Assembly (NCBI GenBank): GCA_900541465.1
Contig: UQJY01000017.1
Location: 1-27,843 of the forward strand
From: an uncultured Fusobacterium sp.
Lineage (GTDB): Bacteria; Fusobacteriota; Fusobacteriia; Fusobacteriales; Fusobacteriaceae
DNA: 27,843 bases
Reading direction: 5' to 3'
How positions within the stretch are numbered: the stretch's first letter is position 1; the number at the start of each line of letters is the position of its first letter. Below the pieces are notes generated by a model. It ran no database searches. It had not been told where the DNA came from and saw only the letters and a program-made list of their open reading frames with translations. Made by a program: the position numbers and the translations under genes. Shown here piece by piece: positions 1 to 9,690 of this stretch.

Positions 1-17
1 AAAAATTCTTTTCAGCA

Positions 18-55
18 CTTTTTGTATGAGCTGTTAAAAAATGCAACAGCCCCTT
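18..55 (-). repeat. 38-bp repeat, left copy (candidate IS end)
   Basis: This 38-bp sequence, read on the minus strand, begins AAGGGGCTGTTGCATTTTTT and ends CATACAAAAAG. It is identical to bases 27755-27792 on the plus strand, so the two copies form a perfect inverted repeat with the same end facing the unique DNA. The unit contains an internal GCTGTT/AACAGC stem. The CTGTTGCA core near the tip resembles ends of some insertion sequences (IS6- and IS1182-like). No transposase is in the window, so the family assignment is only inference. Confidence 0.75.
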
Positions 56-73
56 CTGCAAACATAATAATAT

Positions 74-96
74 AAAAAGGCGGCTGTTTCGCCGCC
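74..96 (-). terminator. Rho-independent terminator of eno
   Basis: On the minus strand, GGCGGC and GCCGCC form a 6-bp all-GC stem around a 6-nt loop, followed by five Ts. It lies 26 nt past the enolase stop codon and ends the pyk/eno transcription unit. Confidence 0.92.
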
Positions 97-122
97 AGTT
101 TATTTTAATTTTGATTTCTCAA

Positions 123-1466
<1,344 letters not shown>

Positions 1467-1547
1467 TTATATTTTTTAAAAACTTATTATATTAATTATA
1501 TTCTAACTTATTTTAAAAATTAATACCATTATATTTTATATTTTTTC

Positions 1548-2960
1548 TTATTTTACTTTTATAACTTTCATTGTGTTTGTAGTTCCTTGAACATATACTT
1601 GCTCTCCACAAGTTACAACAATGATGTCTCCAGATTTTACAAGTCCTGTTTTTACAGCTTCAGCTTCAGCTTGTTTAAAGAAGCAGTCTAAAGTTTCAGG
1701 TTTTTCAGCTACTACTGATAAAACTCCTCTGCTTAGTAATAATTGGTTAGCAGTTGTTTGAGAGTTAGTAAGAGCTAAAATTCTTGCAGTTGGGAAGTAT
1801 TTTCTTAAGCTTTTTGCAGCTCTTCCTGTTCCTGTTCCAACAACGATTAATTTTGCTTCAAGAGCTTCTGCAACATCTACTGTTCCTTTTGCAACAGCTT
1901 CTGTTATTGTAGATTCTTCATTGTCAAATTCTACGTTTGTATAGATTAATGGATCTGTTTTTTCAGCTATTCTTGCCATTACTTTAACAGCTTCAACTGG
2001 ATATTTTCCTTTTGCTGTTTCTCCAGAAAGCATTACAGCATCTGTACCATCTATGATTGCATTTGCAACGTCGTTAGCTTCTGCTCTTGTAGGTCTAGGG
2101 TTTTTAATCATAGAGTCAAGCATTTGAGTAGCTGTTATTACAGGTTTTCCTGCTTCGTTACATTTTTCTATCATCATTTTTTGTGCAAATGGAACTTCTT
2201 CAACTGGAATTTCTACTCCAAGGTCTCCTCTTGCGACCATTACACCGTCTGTAACTTCAAGGATTTCATCAAAGTTGTTTAATCCTTCTTGGTTTTCTAT
2301 TTTAGAAATTATTTTAACGTTTTCTCCACCGTTTTCACAAAGAACTTTTCTTACTGCTAAAACGTCTTCAGCTTTTCTGATGAAAGATGCAGCAACAAAA
2401 TCTATTCCTTGTTCACAACCAAATTTAAGGTCATTTATATCTTTTTCAGCAAGAGCTGGTAAGTTTACAGAAACGTTTGGTAAGTTGATTCCTTTGTTTT
2501 CTCCAAGGTCTCCGTTGTTTTTAACGATACATCTTACTTCATTTCCAGCTACTTCTTTAACTTCCATAGCGATTAATCCGTCATCAACTAAAACTGTATC
2601 TCCAGCTTTAAGGTCAGAAGCAAATCCTTCGTAAGTAACTGCAACTATTTTGTTGTTTCCTATTACAGTTCTGTCAGTTGTAAATGTGAATTCTTGTCCG
2701 GCAACAAGAGAAACATCATTTCCGCCTTCTAATTTTATAGTTCTGATTTCAGGTCCTTTTGTATCTAATAATATAGCTGCTCTCATTCCTGTTTCAGCCA
2801 TTACTTCTCTTAAGTTGCTTATTCTTCTTCCGTGTTCTTCGTAATCTCCGTGAGAGAAGTTAAGTCTCATTACGTTCATTCCAGCTTCAAGAAGTTGTTT
2901 TAATACTTCTTTGCTTTCTGTTTTTGGTCCTATTGTACAAACAATTTTAGTCTTTTTCAC
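1548..2960 (-). CDS. pyk: Pyruvate kinase
   Basis: Pyruvate kinase transfers phosphate from phosphoenolpyruvate to ADP, giving pyruvate and ATP. The 470-residue product has the usual bacterial length without an extra C-terminal PEP-utiliser domain. Substrate and metal residues are in place: Arg32 in MRLNFSHG, the TKGPEIRT segment that opens the B domain (about 71-168), catalytic Lys220 with metal ligands Glu222 and Asp246 ([11 protein letters not shown]), and Thr278 in ITATQML. Translation starts at GTG (2958-2960) behind a GAGGTGAT ribosome binding site; no nearer ATG fits. It has its own consensus promoter about 100 bp upstream and is followed by eno. Confidence 0.98.
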   Translation of the reverse strand: MKKTKIVCTIGPKTESKEVLKQLLEAGMNVMRLNFSHGDYEEHGRRISNLREVMAETGMRAAILLDTKGPEIRTIKLEGGNDVSLVAGQEFTFTTDRTVIGNNKIVAVTYEGFASDLKAGDTVLVDDGLIAMEVKEVAGNEVRCIVKNNGDLGENKGINLPNVSVNLPALAEKDINDLKFGCEQGIDFVAASFIRKAEDVLAVRKVLCENGGENVKIISKIENQEGLNNFDEILEVTDGVMVARGDLGVEIPVEEVPFAQKMMIEKCNEAGKPVITATQMLDSMIKNPRPTRAEANDVANAIIDGTDAVMLSGETAKGKYPVEAVKVMARIAEKTDPLIYTNVEFDNEESTITEAVAKGTVDVAEALEAKLIVVGTGTGRAAKSLRKYFPTARILALTNSQTTANQLLLSRGVLSVVAEKPETLDCFFKQAEAEAVKTGLVKSGDIIVVTCGEQVYVQGTTNTMKVIKVK

Positions 2961-3054
2961 AAAATCACCTCAATAAATTTATTAATAATTTTTTATACAC
3001 ACAATTTTCACAACAATATTTAAATAAGTTTTATTTATTTTTCTCACTGTTTAA

Positions 3055-3083
3055 ATTTTAAACAATAAATCGTATCTTGTCAA
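3055..3083 (-). promoter_or_regulatory. Sigma-70 promoter of pyk
   Basis: On the minus strand, TTGACA (3078-3083) and TAAAAT (3055-3060) are separated by exactly 17 bp. The predicted leader to the GTG start of pyk is about 85-90 nt. Confidence 0.85.
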
Positions 3084-3165
3084 TTTTCTTACTGAACACT
3101 TTTTTATCTTTTTTGGTGTCAATCCTTGAACAAAATTTGACACTTGAAAAATATAAATAATAAAT

Positions 3166-3198
3166 AAAAAAATGAGAGCAATATAAAATACTCTCATT
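3166..3198 (-). terminator. Terminator of the cold-shock gene
   Basis: On the minus strand, AATGAGAG and CTCTCATT form an 8-bp stem with a 12-nt loop, followed by a T-run. It lies 30 nt past the cold-shock stop codon and separates that gene from pyk. Confidence 0.9.
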
Positions 3199-3228
3199 TA
3201 AAAAATTTATATTATTTTTTATGGTTTA

Positions 3229-3429
3229 TTAAGCTACAGTAACTTTTACTGCAACAGGACCTTTAGCACCTTCTTCAACTTCAAAAGTTACTGTTTGTCC
3301 CTCTTCAAGGTTTCTGAATCCTTCTCCAACTATTCCTGAGAAGTGAACGAAATAATCTTTTCCTTCTTCAGAAGTAATAAATCCAAAACCTTTTTCTTTG
3401 TTAAACCATTTTACTGACCCTTTTAGCAT
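3229..3429 (-). CDS. Cold-shock protein (CspA family)
   Basis: A 66-residue single cold-shock domain protein that binds single-stranded RNA and DNA and acts as an RNA chaperone. The RNP1 motif KGFGFIT and RNP2 motif DYFVHFS are intact, and the N-terminal [15 protein letters not shown] signature is typical. The ATG has GGAGG 9 nt upstream. It is monocistronic on its 3' side (terminator 3166-3198) and has its own promoter just after frr, with a roughly 75-nt folded leader. Cold-shock genes often have structured leaders, so post-transcriptional temperature control is plausible here. The family assignment is secure; which paralogue it is (CspA, B, C or D) cannot be told. Confidence 0.97.
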   Translation of the reverse strand: MLKGSVKWFNKEKGFGFITSEEGKDYFVHFSGIVGEGFRNLEEGQTVTFEVEEGAKGPVAVKVTVA

Positions 3430-3504
3430 TCTGTAAAACCTCCAAAAATTATAATCATCATCTGAGTTCGATTATTGATAAACTCCCTTATTAAACGAAC
3501 AGAT
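3430..3504 (-). promoter_or_regulatory. Structured 5' leader of the cold-shock gene
   Basis: The promoter predicts a start near 3504. From that point the minus-strand RNA folds into a helix: ATCT (3504-3501) with AGAT (3463-3460) and GTTCG (3500-3496) with CGAAC (3470-3466), leaving a 2-nt bulge. The GGAGG ribosome binding site lies well downstream and unpaired. This suits a stabilising or temperature-responsive leader, but that role is inference. Confidence 0.5.
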
Positions 3505-3510
3505 AGTATG

Positions 3511-3539
3511 ATTATACTCCTAGTTTGTAATATATGCAA
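3511..3539 (-). promoter_or_regulatory. Promoter of the cold-shock gene
   Basis: On the minus strand, TTGCAT (3534-3539) and TATAAT (3511-3516) are 17 bp apart. The -35 box starts about 10 bp after the frr stop codon, and no terminator lies between frr and this promoter, so read-through from frr is also possible. Confidence 0.75.
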
Positions 3540-3548
3540 CCTTTTTTA

Positions 3549-4109
3549 TTAAACAGTTGTAATTTCTTTTTCTTTTACAGCAAGTAAAGCATCTATATCT
3601 TTTATAGTTTTATCTGTTAATTTTTGAACTTCATCTTCATATTTTTTAAGTTCATCTTCAGTTATTTCTTCATCTTTTTGAAGTCTTCTAAGAGCATTGT
3701 TTACATCTTTTCTTATGTTTCTTACAGCAACTTTTCCCTCTTCAGCTTCTTTTTTAGCAAGTTTTACATATTCTTTTCTTCTGTCAGCTGTAAGTTCAGG
3801 AACCATAAGTCTTATAACTCTTCCGTCATTGTTTGGAGTAAGTCCCACGTTAGATGCCATGATAGCTTTTTCTATTACAGGAATTACAGATTTGTCCCAA
3901 GGGTCTATAACAAGTAATCTAGGCTCTGGAGCTGATACTGTTCCCACTTGATTTAAAGGCATTAAAGACCCATATTGTTCAACTTTTATTCCATCAAGCA
4001 TAGCAACGCTTGCTCTTCCTGCTCTAATGGCTGTGAATTTGTGTCTTGTAGCTTCTATTGCTTTTGCCATTTTGTCTTTACAATCATTCATTAAAATTTC
4101 TACGCTCAT
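3549..4109 (-). CDS. frr: Ribosome recycling factor
   Basis: Ribosome recycling factor splits the post-termination ribosome together with EF-G. The 186-residue product has the family's usual length and pattern: an N-terminal helix, RAGRASVAMLDGIKVEQYGS, the PLNQVGTVS and RLLVIDPWD strands, VRLMVPELTADRRKEYVKLAKKEAEEGKVAVRNIRKD, and a helical tail. The ATG is preceded by TAGGAGGAAAAG. It lies 23 bp downstream of pyrH on the same strand, the conserved rpsB-tsf-pyrH-frr order, so it is almost surely co-transcribed with pyrH. Confidence 0.98.
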   Translation of the reverse strand: MSVEILMNDCKDKMAKAIEATRHKFTAIRAGRASVAMLDGIKVEQYGSLMPLNQVGTVSAPEPRLLVIDPWDKSVIPVIEKAIMASNVGLTPNNDGRVIRLMVPELTADRRKEYVKLAKKEAEEGKVAVRNIRKDVNNALRRLQKDEEITEDELKKYEDEVQKLTDKTIKDIDALLAVKEKEITTV

Positions 4110-4132
4110 CTTTTCCTCCTAAAAAAAATTTT

Positions 4133-4861
<729 letters not shown>

Positions 4862-4868
4862 TTATTTT

Positions 4869-4896
4869 AAAAAAATAGGGATGCAGGCTGCATCCC
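4869..4896 (-). terminator. Intercistronic terminator/attenuator between tsf and pyrH
   Basis: On the minus strand, GGGATGCA and TGCATCCC form a perfect 8-bp stem with a GCC loop, followed by TA and seven Ts. It lies between the tsf stop (4918) and the pyrH start (4849). It has the form of a full rho-independent terminator inside a normally continuous operon, so partial termination is likely. Confidence 0.85.
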
Positions 4897-4917
4897 CAAT
4901 ATTGTTCTTAGAAGTAA

Positions 4918-5805
4918 CTATCCTTTGATTTGAGCTGCAACTTCTGCTGCGAAATCTTCTACTTTTTTCTCAATTCCTTCTCCAACTTTGTATCTTGTGA
5001 AAGATAGAACTGTCATATCTCCAGCAAATTTAGCAACTGTTTCTTTATCTTCAGCTTTAACATAGATTTGGTCTACTAAACAGTTTTCTTCATAGAATTT
5101 TCTCATTTTTCCAACAAGAATGTTTTCTATAATTTTAGCTGGTTTTCCTTCCATTTCTAATTGTTTTCTAGCTATTTCTTTTTCATGCTCAAGAACTTCT
5201 GGAGTAACTTCTGATGAGTTTAAGAAAGAAGGGTTCATAGCTGCAACGTGCATAGCTATTCCTTTAGCTCTTTCTAATCTTTCAGGAGTCATATCAGCTG
5301 ACATTTCAACGATAACTCCAAGTTTTCCTCCAAGGTGGTTGTAAGTTGTTACAAATCCAGTTGTAGTAACTTTTTCCATTCTTCTGATGTTCATGTTTTC
5401 TCCAATTTTAGCAATTAGAGCAACTAATTTTTCTTCTATTGTAGTACCGTCTTCTAATTTAACAGCTTTTAATTCTTCTACTGTTGAAACAGGGTTGTTT
5501 AAAGCAGTTTCCACTAATAATTTTCCAAAGTTTTTGAATTCGTCATTTTTAGCAACGAAGTCAGTTTCAGCATTGAATTCGATTACAACTGCTGTTTTGT
5601 GGTCAGCTGTAACACCGTCAAATACTAATCCTTCAGCAGCAATTCTTCCTGCTTTTTTAACAGCTTTTGCCATACCTTTTTCTCTTAGGTAGTCAATAGC
5701 TTTGTCAAAGTTTCCTTCGTTTTCTTGAAGTGCTTTTTTACAATCCATCATTCCAGCACCAGTCATCTCTCTAAGTTCTTTTACCATCTTAGCTGTGATT
5801 TCCAT
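4918..5805 (-). CDS. tsf: Elongation factor Ts
   Basis: EF-Ts is the guanine-nucleotide exchange factor for EF-Tu. The 295-residue protein has the N-terminal UBA-like domain with the signature [19 protein letters not shown], then [19 protein letters not shown], the core segment [18 protein letters not shown], and the C-terminal module with the VARGIAMHVA-like stretch ([13 protein letters not shown]). The length is typical for a two-subdomain EF-Ts. The ATG follows AAGGAGGACATATAG. It is 45 bp downstream of rpsB, whose promoter probably serves both genes. Confidence 0.98.
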   Translation of the reverse strand: MEITAKMVKELREMTGAGMMDCKKALQENEGNFDKAIDYLREKGMAKAVKKAGRIAAEGLVFDGVTADHKTAVVIEFNAETDFVAKNDEFKNFGKLLVETALNNPVSTVEELKAVKLEDGTTIEEKLVALIAKIGENMNIRRMEKVTTTGFVTTYNHLGGKLGVIVEMSADMTPERLERAKGIAMHVAAMNPSFLNSSEVTPEVLEHEKEIARKQLEMEGKPAKIIENILVGKMRKFYEENCLVDQIYVKAEDKETVAKFAGDMTVLSFTRYKVGEGIEKKVEDFAAEVAAQIKG

Positions 5806-5850
5806 CTATATGTCCTCCTTATTTCCTTTTTTTAAGGAATTATATTTCTA

Positions 5851-6606
5851 TTATTCTGCTGCTCCGTTTTCAGCTACTTCTTCAGTAACTTCAGTTGTTT
5901 CGTCAACAACTTTTTCTTCAGCACCTTGTTTACCTTCGATAATAGCGTTAGCTACTAAAGTAGACATTAATTTTACTGATCTTATTGCGTCGTCGTTTGC
6001 AGGAATTGGGTAAGTAATTAAGTCTGGATCTACGTTAGTGTCGATCATTGCGATTACTGGAATTCCTAAGTGATCTGCTTCTGCTACTGCAAGAGCTTCT
6101 TTTTTAACGTCAACTACGAATAAAGCATCAGGGATTCTTGGCATATCTTGAATTCCTGCTAAGTTTTTAGATAATTTTTCTAATTCTTTTCTTAAGTTAG
6201 CAGCTTCTTTTTTAGTGTAAGCTGTATCTAAAGTTCCGTCTTTATCCATTCTGTCTAATTCTTTTAATCTAGCTATTCTTCCTTTGATAGTTTCAAAGTT
6301 TGTAAGCATTCCTCCAAGCCATCTGTTGTTTACATAGTACATTCCAGATCTTTCAGCTTGGTCTTTCATAGCTTCTTGAGCTTGTTTTTTAGTTCCTACG
6401 AAAAGAACTGTTCCACCTTGAGCAGCGATTTCTCTTACTACTTCATAAGCTTCCTCAATTTTTTTAAGTGATTTGTGTAAATCGATTACATGGATTCCGT
6501 TTCTTTCTGTGAAGATGTATTTTGCCATTTTTGGATTCCATCTTTTTGCTTGGTGTCCGAAGTGAACTCCAGACTCAAGTAATTGTTTCATTGTTACTAC
6601 TGCCAT
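5851..6606 (-). CDS. rpsB: 30S ribosomal protein S2
   Basis: S2 is a small-subunit protein that joins late in assembly and binds near S1. The 251-residue product starts with [22 protein letters not shown] and contains [34 protein letters not shown], and [29 protein letters not shown], all standard S2 signatures. The tail (about 225-251) is acidic, low-complexity and glutamate-rich. The ATG follows TAGGAGGAACAAAA. It is the first gene of the rpsB-tsf-pyrH-frr cluster and is preceded by a consensus promoter and a folded leader of about 100 nt. Confidence 0.98.
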   Translation of the reverse strand: MAVVTMKQLLESGVHFGHQAKRWNPKMAKYIFTERNGIHVIDLHKSLKKIEEAYEVVREIAAQGGTVLFVGTKKQAQEAMKDQAERSGMYYVNNRWLGGMLTNFETIKGRIARLKELDRMDKDGTLDTAYTKKEAANLRKELEKLSKNLAGIQDMPRIPDALFVVDVKKEALAVAEADHLGIPVIAMIDTNVDPDLITYPIPANDDAIRSVKLMSTLVANAIIEGKQGAEEKVVDETTEVTEEVAENGAAE

Positions 6607-6710
6607 TTTTGTTCCTCCTAATATTTTTGGTTTTGCCCTCCACTGACCTCAAAACTAAACAACTTTTTCAAGCACCCAGTTTAGAAATAGTCAGTGTGCA
6701 TATTTTACAG
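6607..6710 (-). promoter_or_regulatory. Structured rpsB leader (candidate autoregulatory RNA)
   Basis: The predicted rpsB transcript starts near 6710. Within the leader, CACTGAC (6696-6690) can pair with GTCAGTG (6647-6641), a 7-bp outer helix. Nested inside it, CTAAAC (6684-6679) pairs with GTTTAG (6660-6655), closing an 18-nt loop. The ribosome binding site lies just downstream. In E. coli and related bacteria S2 represses its own mRNA through the rpsB leader. This leader may act likewise, but binding is inference and I do not recognise a named family here. Confidence 0.55.
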
Positions 6711-6716
6711 CATTTC

Positions 6717-6745
6717 ATTTTACCATTACTATTTAAAAATGTCAA
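6717..6745 (-). promoter_or_regulatory. Promoter of the rpsB-tsf operon
   Basis: On the minus strand, a perfect TTGACA (6740-6745) and TAAAAT (6717-6722) are separated by 17 bp, with a TGG extended -10. This is one of the strongest promoters in the window, as expected for a ribosomal protein operon. Confidence 0.9.
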
Positions 6746-6784
6746 CAAAAAACCTTTGAATTATTAGTTTTCTATAATTTTTTA

Positions 6785-6793
6785 TGATATAAT
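6785..6793 (+). promoter_or_regulatory. Extended -10 promoter of pncA-hydF
   Basis: TGATATAAT matches an extended -10 element with a perfect TATAAT. No good -35 is seen at 17 bp (TAGTTT). The predicted leader to the 6838 ATG is about 38 nt. Confidence 0.55.
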
Positions 6794-6837
6794 TTCATTA
6801 AAAAATAAATATGTTTATAAAGGAGATGAACTATTTT

Positions 6838-7455
6838 ATGAAAGCTCTGCTTATTATAGATGTACAGAATGATTTTTGTGAGGGGGGAAATCTTGCTGTA
6901 AAAAATTCCCTTGAAATCATTCCCGTTGTTAATAATCTTATTAAAAAATTTGAAAAAAATAATGATTTTATAATCGCCACAAAAGACTGGCACCCTGCAG
7001 ATCATAAAAGTTTTGCTTCTGTATCAAATACAAAAGTTGGAGAAATAGGAACACTTAATGGGCTTCCTCAAGTGTGGTGGCCTGATCACTGCATAGAAAA
7101 TACAAAAGGAAGCGAATTTCATAAAGATCTTTTACCTGTAAAAAATATTGTTTATAAAGGAAATGATCCTGAAGTTGATTCATACAGCGGTTTTTTTGAC
7201 AACAACAAAATTCATAAAACAAAACTTGATGAAATTTTAAAAGAAAATAATATAGATACTCTTTATATTTTAGGACTTGCTACAGATTATTGTGTAAAAT
7301 TTACTGTTTTAGATGCACTTTCTTTAGGATATAAAGTTTACCTTGTTTCTGACGGATGCAAAGGAGTAAATATTAATCCTGATGACTCTGAAAAAGCTGT
7401 AGAAGAAATGAAAAATGCAGGTGCAGTAATAATAAAAAGCTGTGAAATATTATAA
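6838..7455 (+). CDS. pncA: Nicotinamidase (PncA, isochorismatase-fold)
   Basis: Nicotinamidase hydrolyses nicotinamide to nicotinic acid and ammonia for NAD salvage. The product has 205 residues. The catalytic triad is visible as Asp8 (IIDVQNDFCEGG), Lys107 (IVYKG) and Cys152 (GLATDYCV), with metal ligands Asp50, His52 (KDWHP) and His84 (WPDHC). I chose the ATG at 6838 because the family begins MKALLIIDVQNDF and AAAGGAG lies 12 bp upstream. The in-frame ATG at 6811 lies before that ribosome binding site and would add nine unconserved residues. Thirteen bases separate it from hydF, so the two are one operon. Confidence 0.93.
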   Translation: MKALLIIDVQNDFCEGGNLAVKNSLEIIPVVNNLIKKFEKNNDFIIATKDWHPADHKSFASVSNTKVGEIGTLNGLPQVWWPDHCIENTKGSEFHKDLLPVKNIVYKGNDPEVDSYSGFFDNNKIHKTKLDEILKENNIDTLYILGLATDYCVKFTVLDALSLGYKVYLVSDGCKGVNINPDDSEKAVEEMKNAGAVIIKSCEIL

Positions 7456-7468
7456 TTAAGGAGAAAAA

Positions 7469-8656
7469 ATGCAGACAACACCAAATTCAAACAGAACACA
7501 TATAATTTTTCTAGGTTCAACAAATGCCGGGAAATCTTCTCTGCTTAATGCAATTACAGAGCAGGAAATTTCTATTGTTTCTGATATAAAAGGAACTACT
7601 ACCGACTCTGTTAAAAAATCTATGGAGCTTATTCCTTATGGCCCTGTTCTTTTCATCGACACAGCAGGATTTAATGACAGCAGTGAGCTTGGAAAATTAA
7701 GAATTGAAAAAACAATAAAAGAGATAAAAAAATCTGACTTCGCTGTCTATGTCATAGGCGGAAATGATTTTGATGAAAATATTTATAAAGAAAATTTAAA
7801 TCTTTTAAAAAAATATAATCTTCCTTTTATCACAGTTATTAATAAAGAAGAAACTCTTTCTGAAGAAAAAAAAGAGGAATTAAAAAATATATTGAAAGAA
7901 CCTTATTTTCTTTCTGCACACGACAGAAACTCTGTCCTTGATTTTAAAAAATTCTTAATTGAAAAACTTGATGTTTTAGAAGAAGAGCCGAGTCTTTTAA
8001 AAGGGATTGTTGAATATGGAGACACTGTTGTAATGGTTGTTCCAATAGATTCTGAAGCTCCAAAAGGAAGACTTATTCTTCCGCAGGTGCAGATTTTAAG
8101 AGATGCTCTTGATAATGGAATAAAAGTTATCGTTGCAAGAGATACAGAACTTTCTTCTGTTCTTGATGAAAATAAAAATATAAAACTTGTGATAACTGAT
8201 TCACAGGCATTTAAAAAAGTTGATAAAATTGTTGCTGATAGATACCCTCTTACAAGTTTTTCAATTCTTTTTGCAAAGCAAAAAGGCGATATAAATAAAT
8301 TTATAAAAGGGATTGACGTTATCCAAAATTTAAAAGACGGAGCAAATATCTTAATTGCTGAAACATGCTCACACAACACTTCCCACGAAGATATAGGACG
8401 TGTAAAAATTCCTATGATGCTTCAGAAAAAAACAGGAAAGAAATTTAATTTTTCTTTCTCTATGGGAAAAGATTTTCCTGAAAATCTGGGAGACTTTGAT
8501 TTAATTATTCACTGCGGTGGTTGTATGATTACAAAAAAAGCTATGGAAAACAGAATAGCTGAATGTAACGGAGCAGGTGTACAAGTTACAAACTACGGAA
8601 TGATTATAGCTTATCTTACAGGAATTTTAGAGAAATCTCTGCAGGCTATTTTATAA
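7469..8656 (+). CDS. hydF: [FeFe]-hydrogenase H-cluster maturation GTPase HydF
   Basis: HydF is the scaffold on which the 2Fe subcluster of [FeFe] hydrogenase is assembled by HydE and HydG before transfer to HydA. The 395-residue protein has an N-terminal GTPase domain (P-loop GSTNAGKS at 16-23, DTAG at 64-67, NKEE near 125), a middle dimerisation domain, and a C-terminal iron-sulphur domain. Its cluster ligands are present in the family pattern: Cys300-x-His302 and His348-Cys349-x-x-Cys352. An AAGGAG site precedes the ATG. It follows pncA. Neither hydE, hydG nor a hydrogenase is in the window, so the partners must be elsewhere. Its presence points to fermentative hydrogen metabolism. Confidence 0.96.
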   Translation: MQTTPNSNRTHIIFLGSTNAGKSSLLNAITEQEISIVSDIKGTTTDSVKKSMELIPYGPVLFIDTAGFNDSSELGKLRIEKTIKEIKKSDFAVYVIGGNDFDENIYKENLNLLKKYNLPFITVINKEETLSEEKKEELKNILKEPYFLSAHDRNSVLDFKKFLIEKLDVLEEEPSLLKGIVEYGDTVVMVVPIDSEAPKGRLILPQVQILRDALDNGIKVIVARDTELSSVLDENKNIKLVITDSQAFKKVDKIVADRYPLTSFSILFAKQKGDINKFIKGIDVIQNLKDGANILIAETCSHNTSHEDIGRVKIPMMLQKKTGKKFNFSFSMGKDFPENLGDFDLIIHCGGCMITKKAMENRIAECNGAGVQVTNYGMIIAYLTGILEKSLQAIL

Positions 8657-8671
8657 AAAATTTACAAAATT

Positions 8672-8833
8672 ATAAAAAATAAAATTTTAGAAGATTGAAA
8701 AAATTTTCGTAATTTATGCTGTGAGTTGAACGTTAAAAAATGACATGTTTGAGTGAAACGAGTTTGTCATTTTTAGTGAAACGAACAATATAAATAGAAA
8801 ATTTTTTCACGAAAGAAAATTTTATTTTTTTAT
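8672..8833. repeat. Long imperfect palindrome (REP/MITE-like element)
   Basis: Outer arms near 8672-8722 and 8783-8833 are imperfect reverse complements of each other; for example, ATAAAAAATAAAATTTT at the left matches the complement of the right end, and both share AAAAAATTTTC. At the centre, AAAAATGACA (8736-8745) pairs perfectly with TGTCATTTTT (8765-8774). The 10-bp word AGTGAAACGA occurs twice, at 8752-8761 and 8775-8784. It has no coding potential. Between hydF and the EFR1-type gene it could also act as a transcript-end or processing structure. Confidence 0.65.
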
Positions 8834-8854
8834 AATCTTTTAGGAGGAATTTTA

Positions 8855-9631
8855 ATGAATATAAAAAAAGTACATATTTTTTACTTCAGCCCAACTCACA
8901 CTACAAAAACTGTTGTAGAAAATATTGGAAAGGGAATTAATCTTGAAACTCATATTTATGATTTTACTTTTTCTTGTGACAGCCCAAAGGATTATAATTT
9001 TGGAAAAGAAGATTTAGTTATTGTGGGAGTTCCTGTTTACGGAGGAAGAACTCCTGTCATTACAAGAAAAGTTTTAGAAAAAATAAAAGGAAGCGAAGCT
9101 CTTGCTGTTCCTGTTGTAGTCTATGGAAACAGAGCCTATGAAGACTGCCTTTTAGAGCTTAAAAATATTTTAAAGGAAAATGGATTTATTTGTATTGCAG
9201 GGGGAGCTTTTATTGGTGAACATTCTTATACAAAAAAAGTAGGAACAAATCGTCCTGATAATATCGATATCCAAAAAGCACAGGAATTTGGAAAACTTAT
9301 AAGAGAAAAGCTTGAAAATGAAACTTATTCACACGACATAGAAGTAAAAGGAAATTTTCCTTATAAAGCTGATATGCCAAAAATGGTCTTTGCACCAACA
9401 CCAAATGAAAATTGTGTTGACTGCGGAAGCTGTGCTTCTGTATGCCCAACAGGTGCAATAGATATTGACGACCACAGAAAAATAAATCCTGAAAAATGTA
9501 TAAGATGTTATGCCTGTGTAAGAGCCTGCCGTTTTGATGGAAGAGAACTTGCTGGAAATCCACTTGCAAAAATTTTAAACTTCCTTGAAACAACATGCCT
9601 TGAAAGAAAAGAACCTGAAATATTTATTTAA
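8855..9631 (+). CDS. EFR1-type flavodoxin/ferredoxin fusion protein
   Basis: A 258-residue cytoplasmic electron-transfer protein. The N-terminal part (about 1-160) resembles a flavodoxin, with an FMN-phosphate-binding-like loop at YFSPTHTTKT (10-19) and VGVPVYGGRTP (57-67). The C-terminal part carries two 4Fe-4S ferredoxin motifs: Cys187, 190, 193, 197 (CVDCGSCASVCP) and Cys215, 218, 221, 225 (CIRCYACVRAC). The second motif lacks the usual CP proline. The ATG follows TAGGAGGAATTTTA. The architecture is that of the EFR1 family of anaerobes; the redox partners are unknown. It lies after hydF but a long palindrome separates them, so shared function is only a guess. Confidence 0.88.
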   Translation: MNIKKVHIFYFSPTHTTKTVVENIGKGINLETHIYDFTFSCDSPKDYNFGKEDLVIVGVPVYGGRTPVITRKVLEKIKGSEALAVPVVVYGNRAYEDCLLELKNILKENGFICIAGGAFIGEHSYTKKVGTNRPDNIDIQKAQEFGKLIREKLENETYSHDIEVKGNFPYKADMPKMVFAPTPNENCVDCGSCASVCPTGAIDIDDHRKINPEKCIRCYACVRACRFDGRELAGNPLAKILNFLETTCLERKEPEIFI

Positions 9632-9635
9632 TTAT

Positions 9636-9678
9636 AAAAGACTGCTGTAAAATATATAATTTTATTACAGCAGTCTTT
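9636..9678. terminator. Bidirectional terminator between convergent genes
   Basis: A 13-bp perfect stem (9638-9650 with 9665-9677) has an AT loop, an A-run on one side and a T-run on the other. It ends both the plus-strand EFR1-type gene and the minus-strand HD-domain gene. Confidence 0.92.
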
Positions 9679-9690
9679 CTTACTTTTAAT

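Noticed and set aside
7903..8379. A 158-codon minus-strand open frame within hydF
   Set aside because: Complement of a strongly conserved gene, no ribosome binding site and no recognisable domain.
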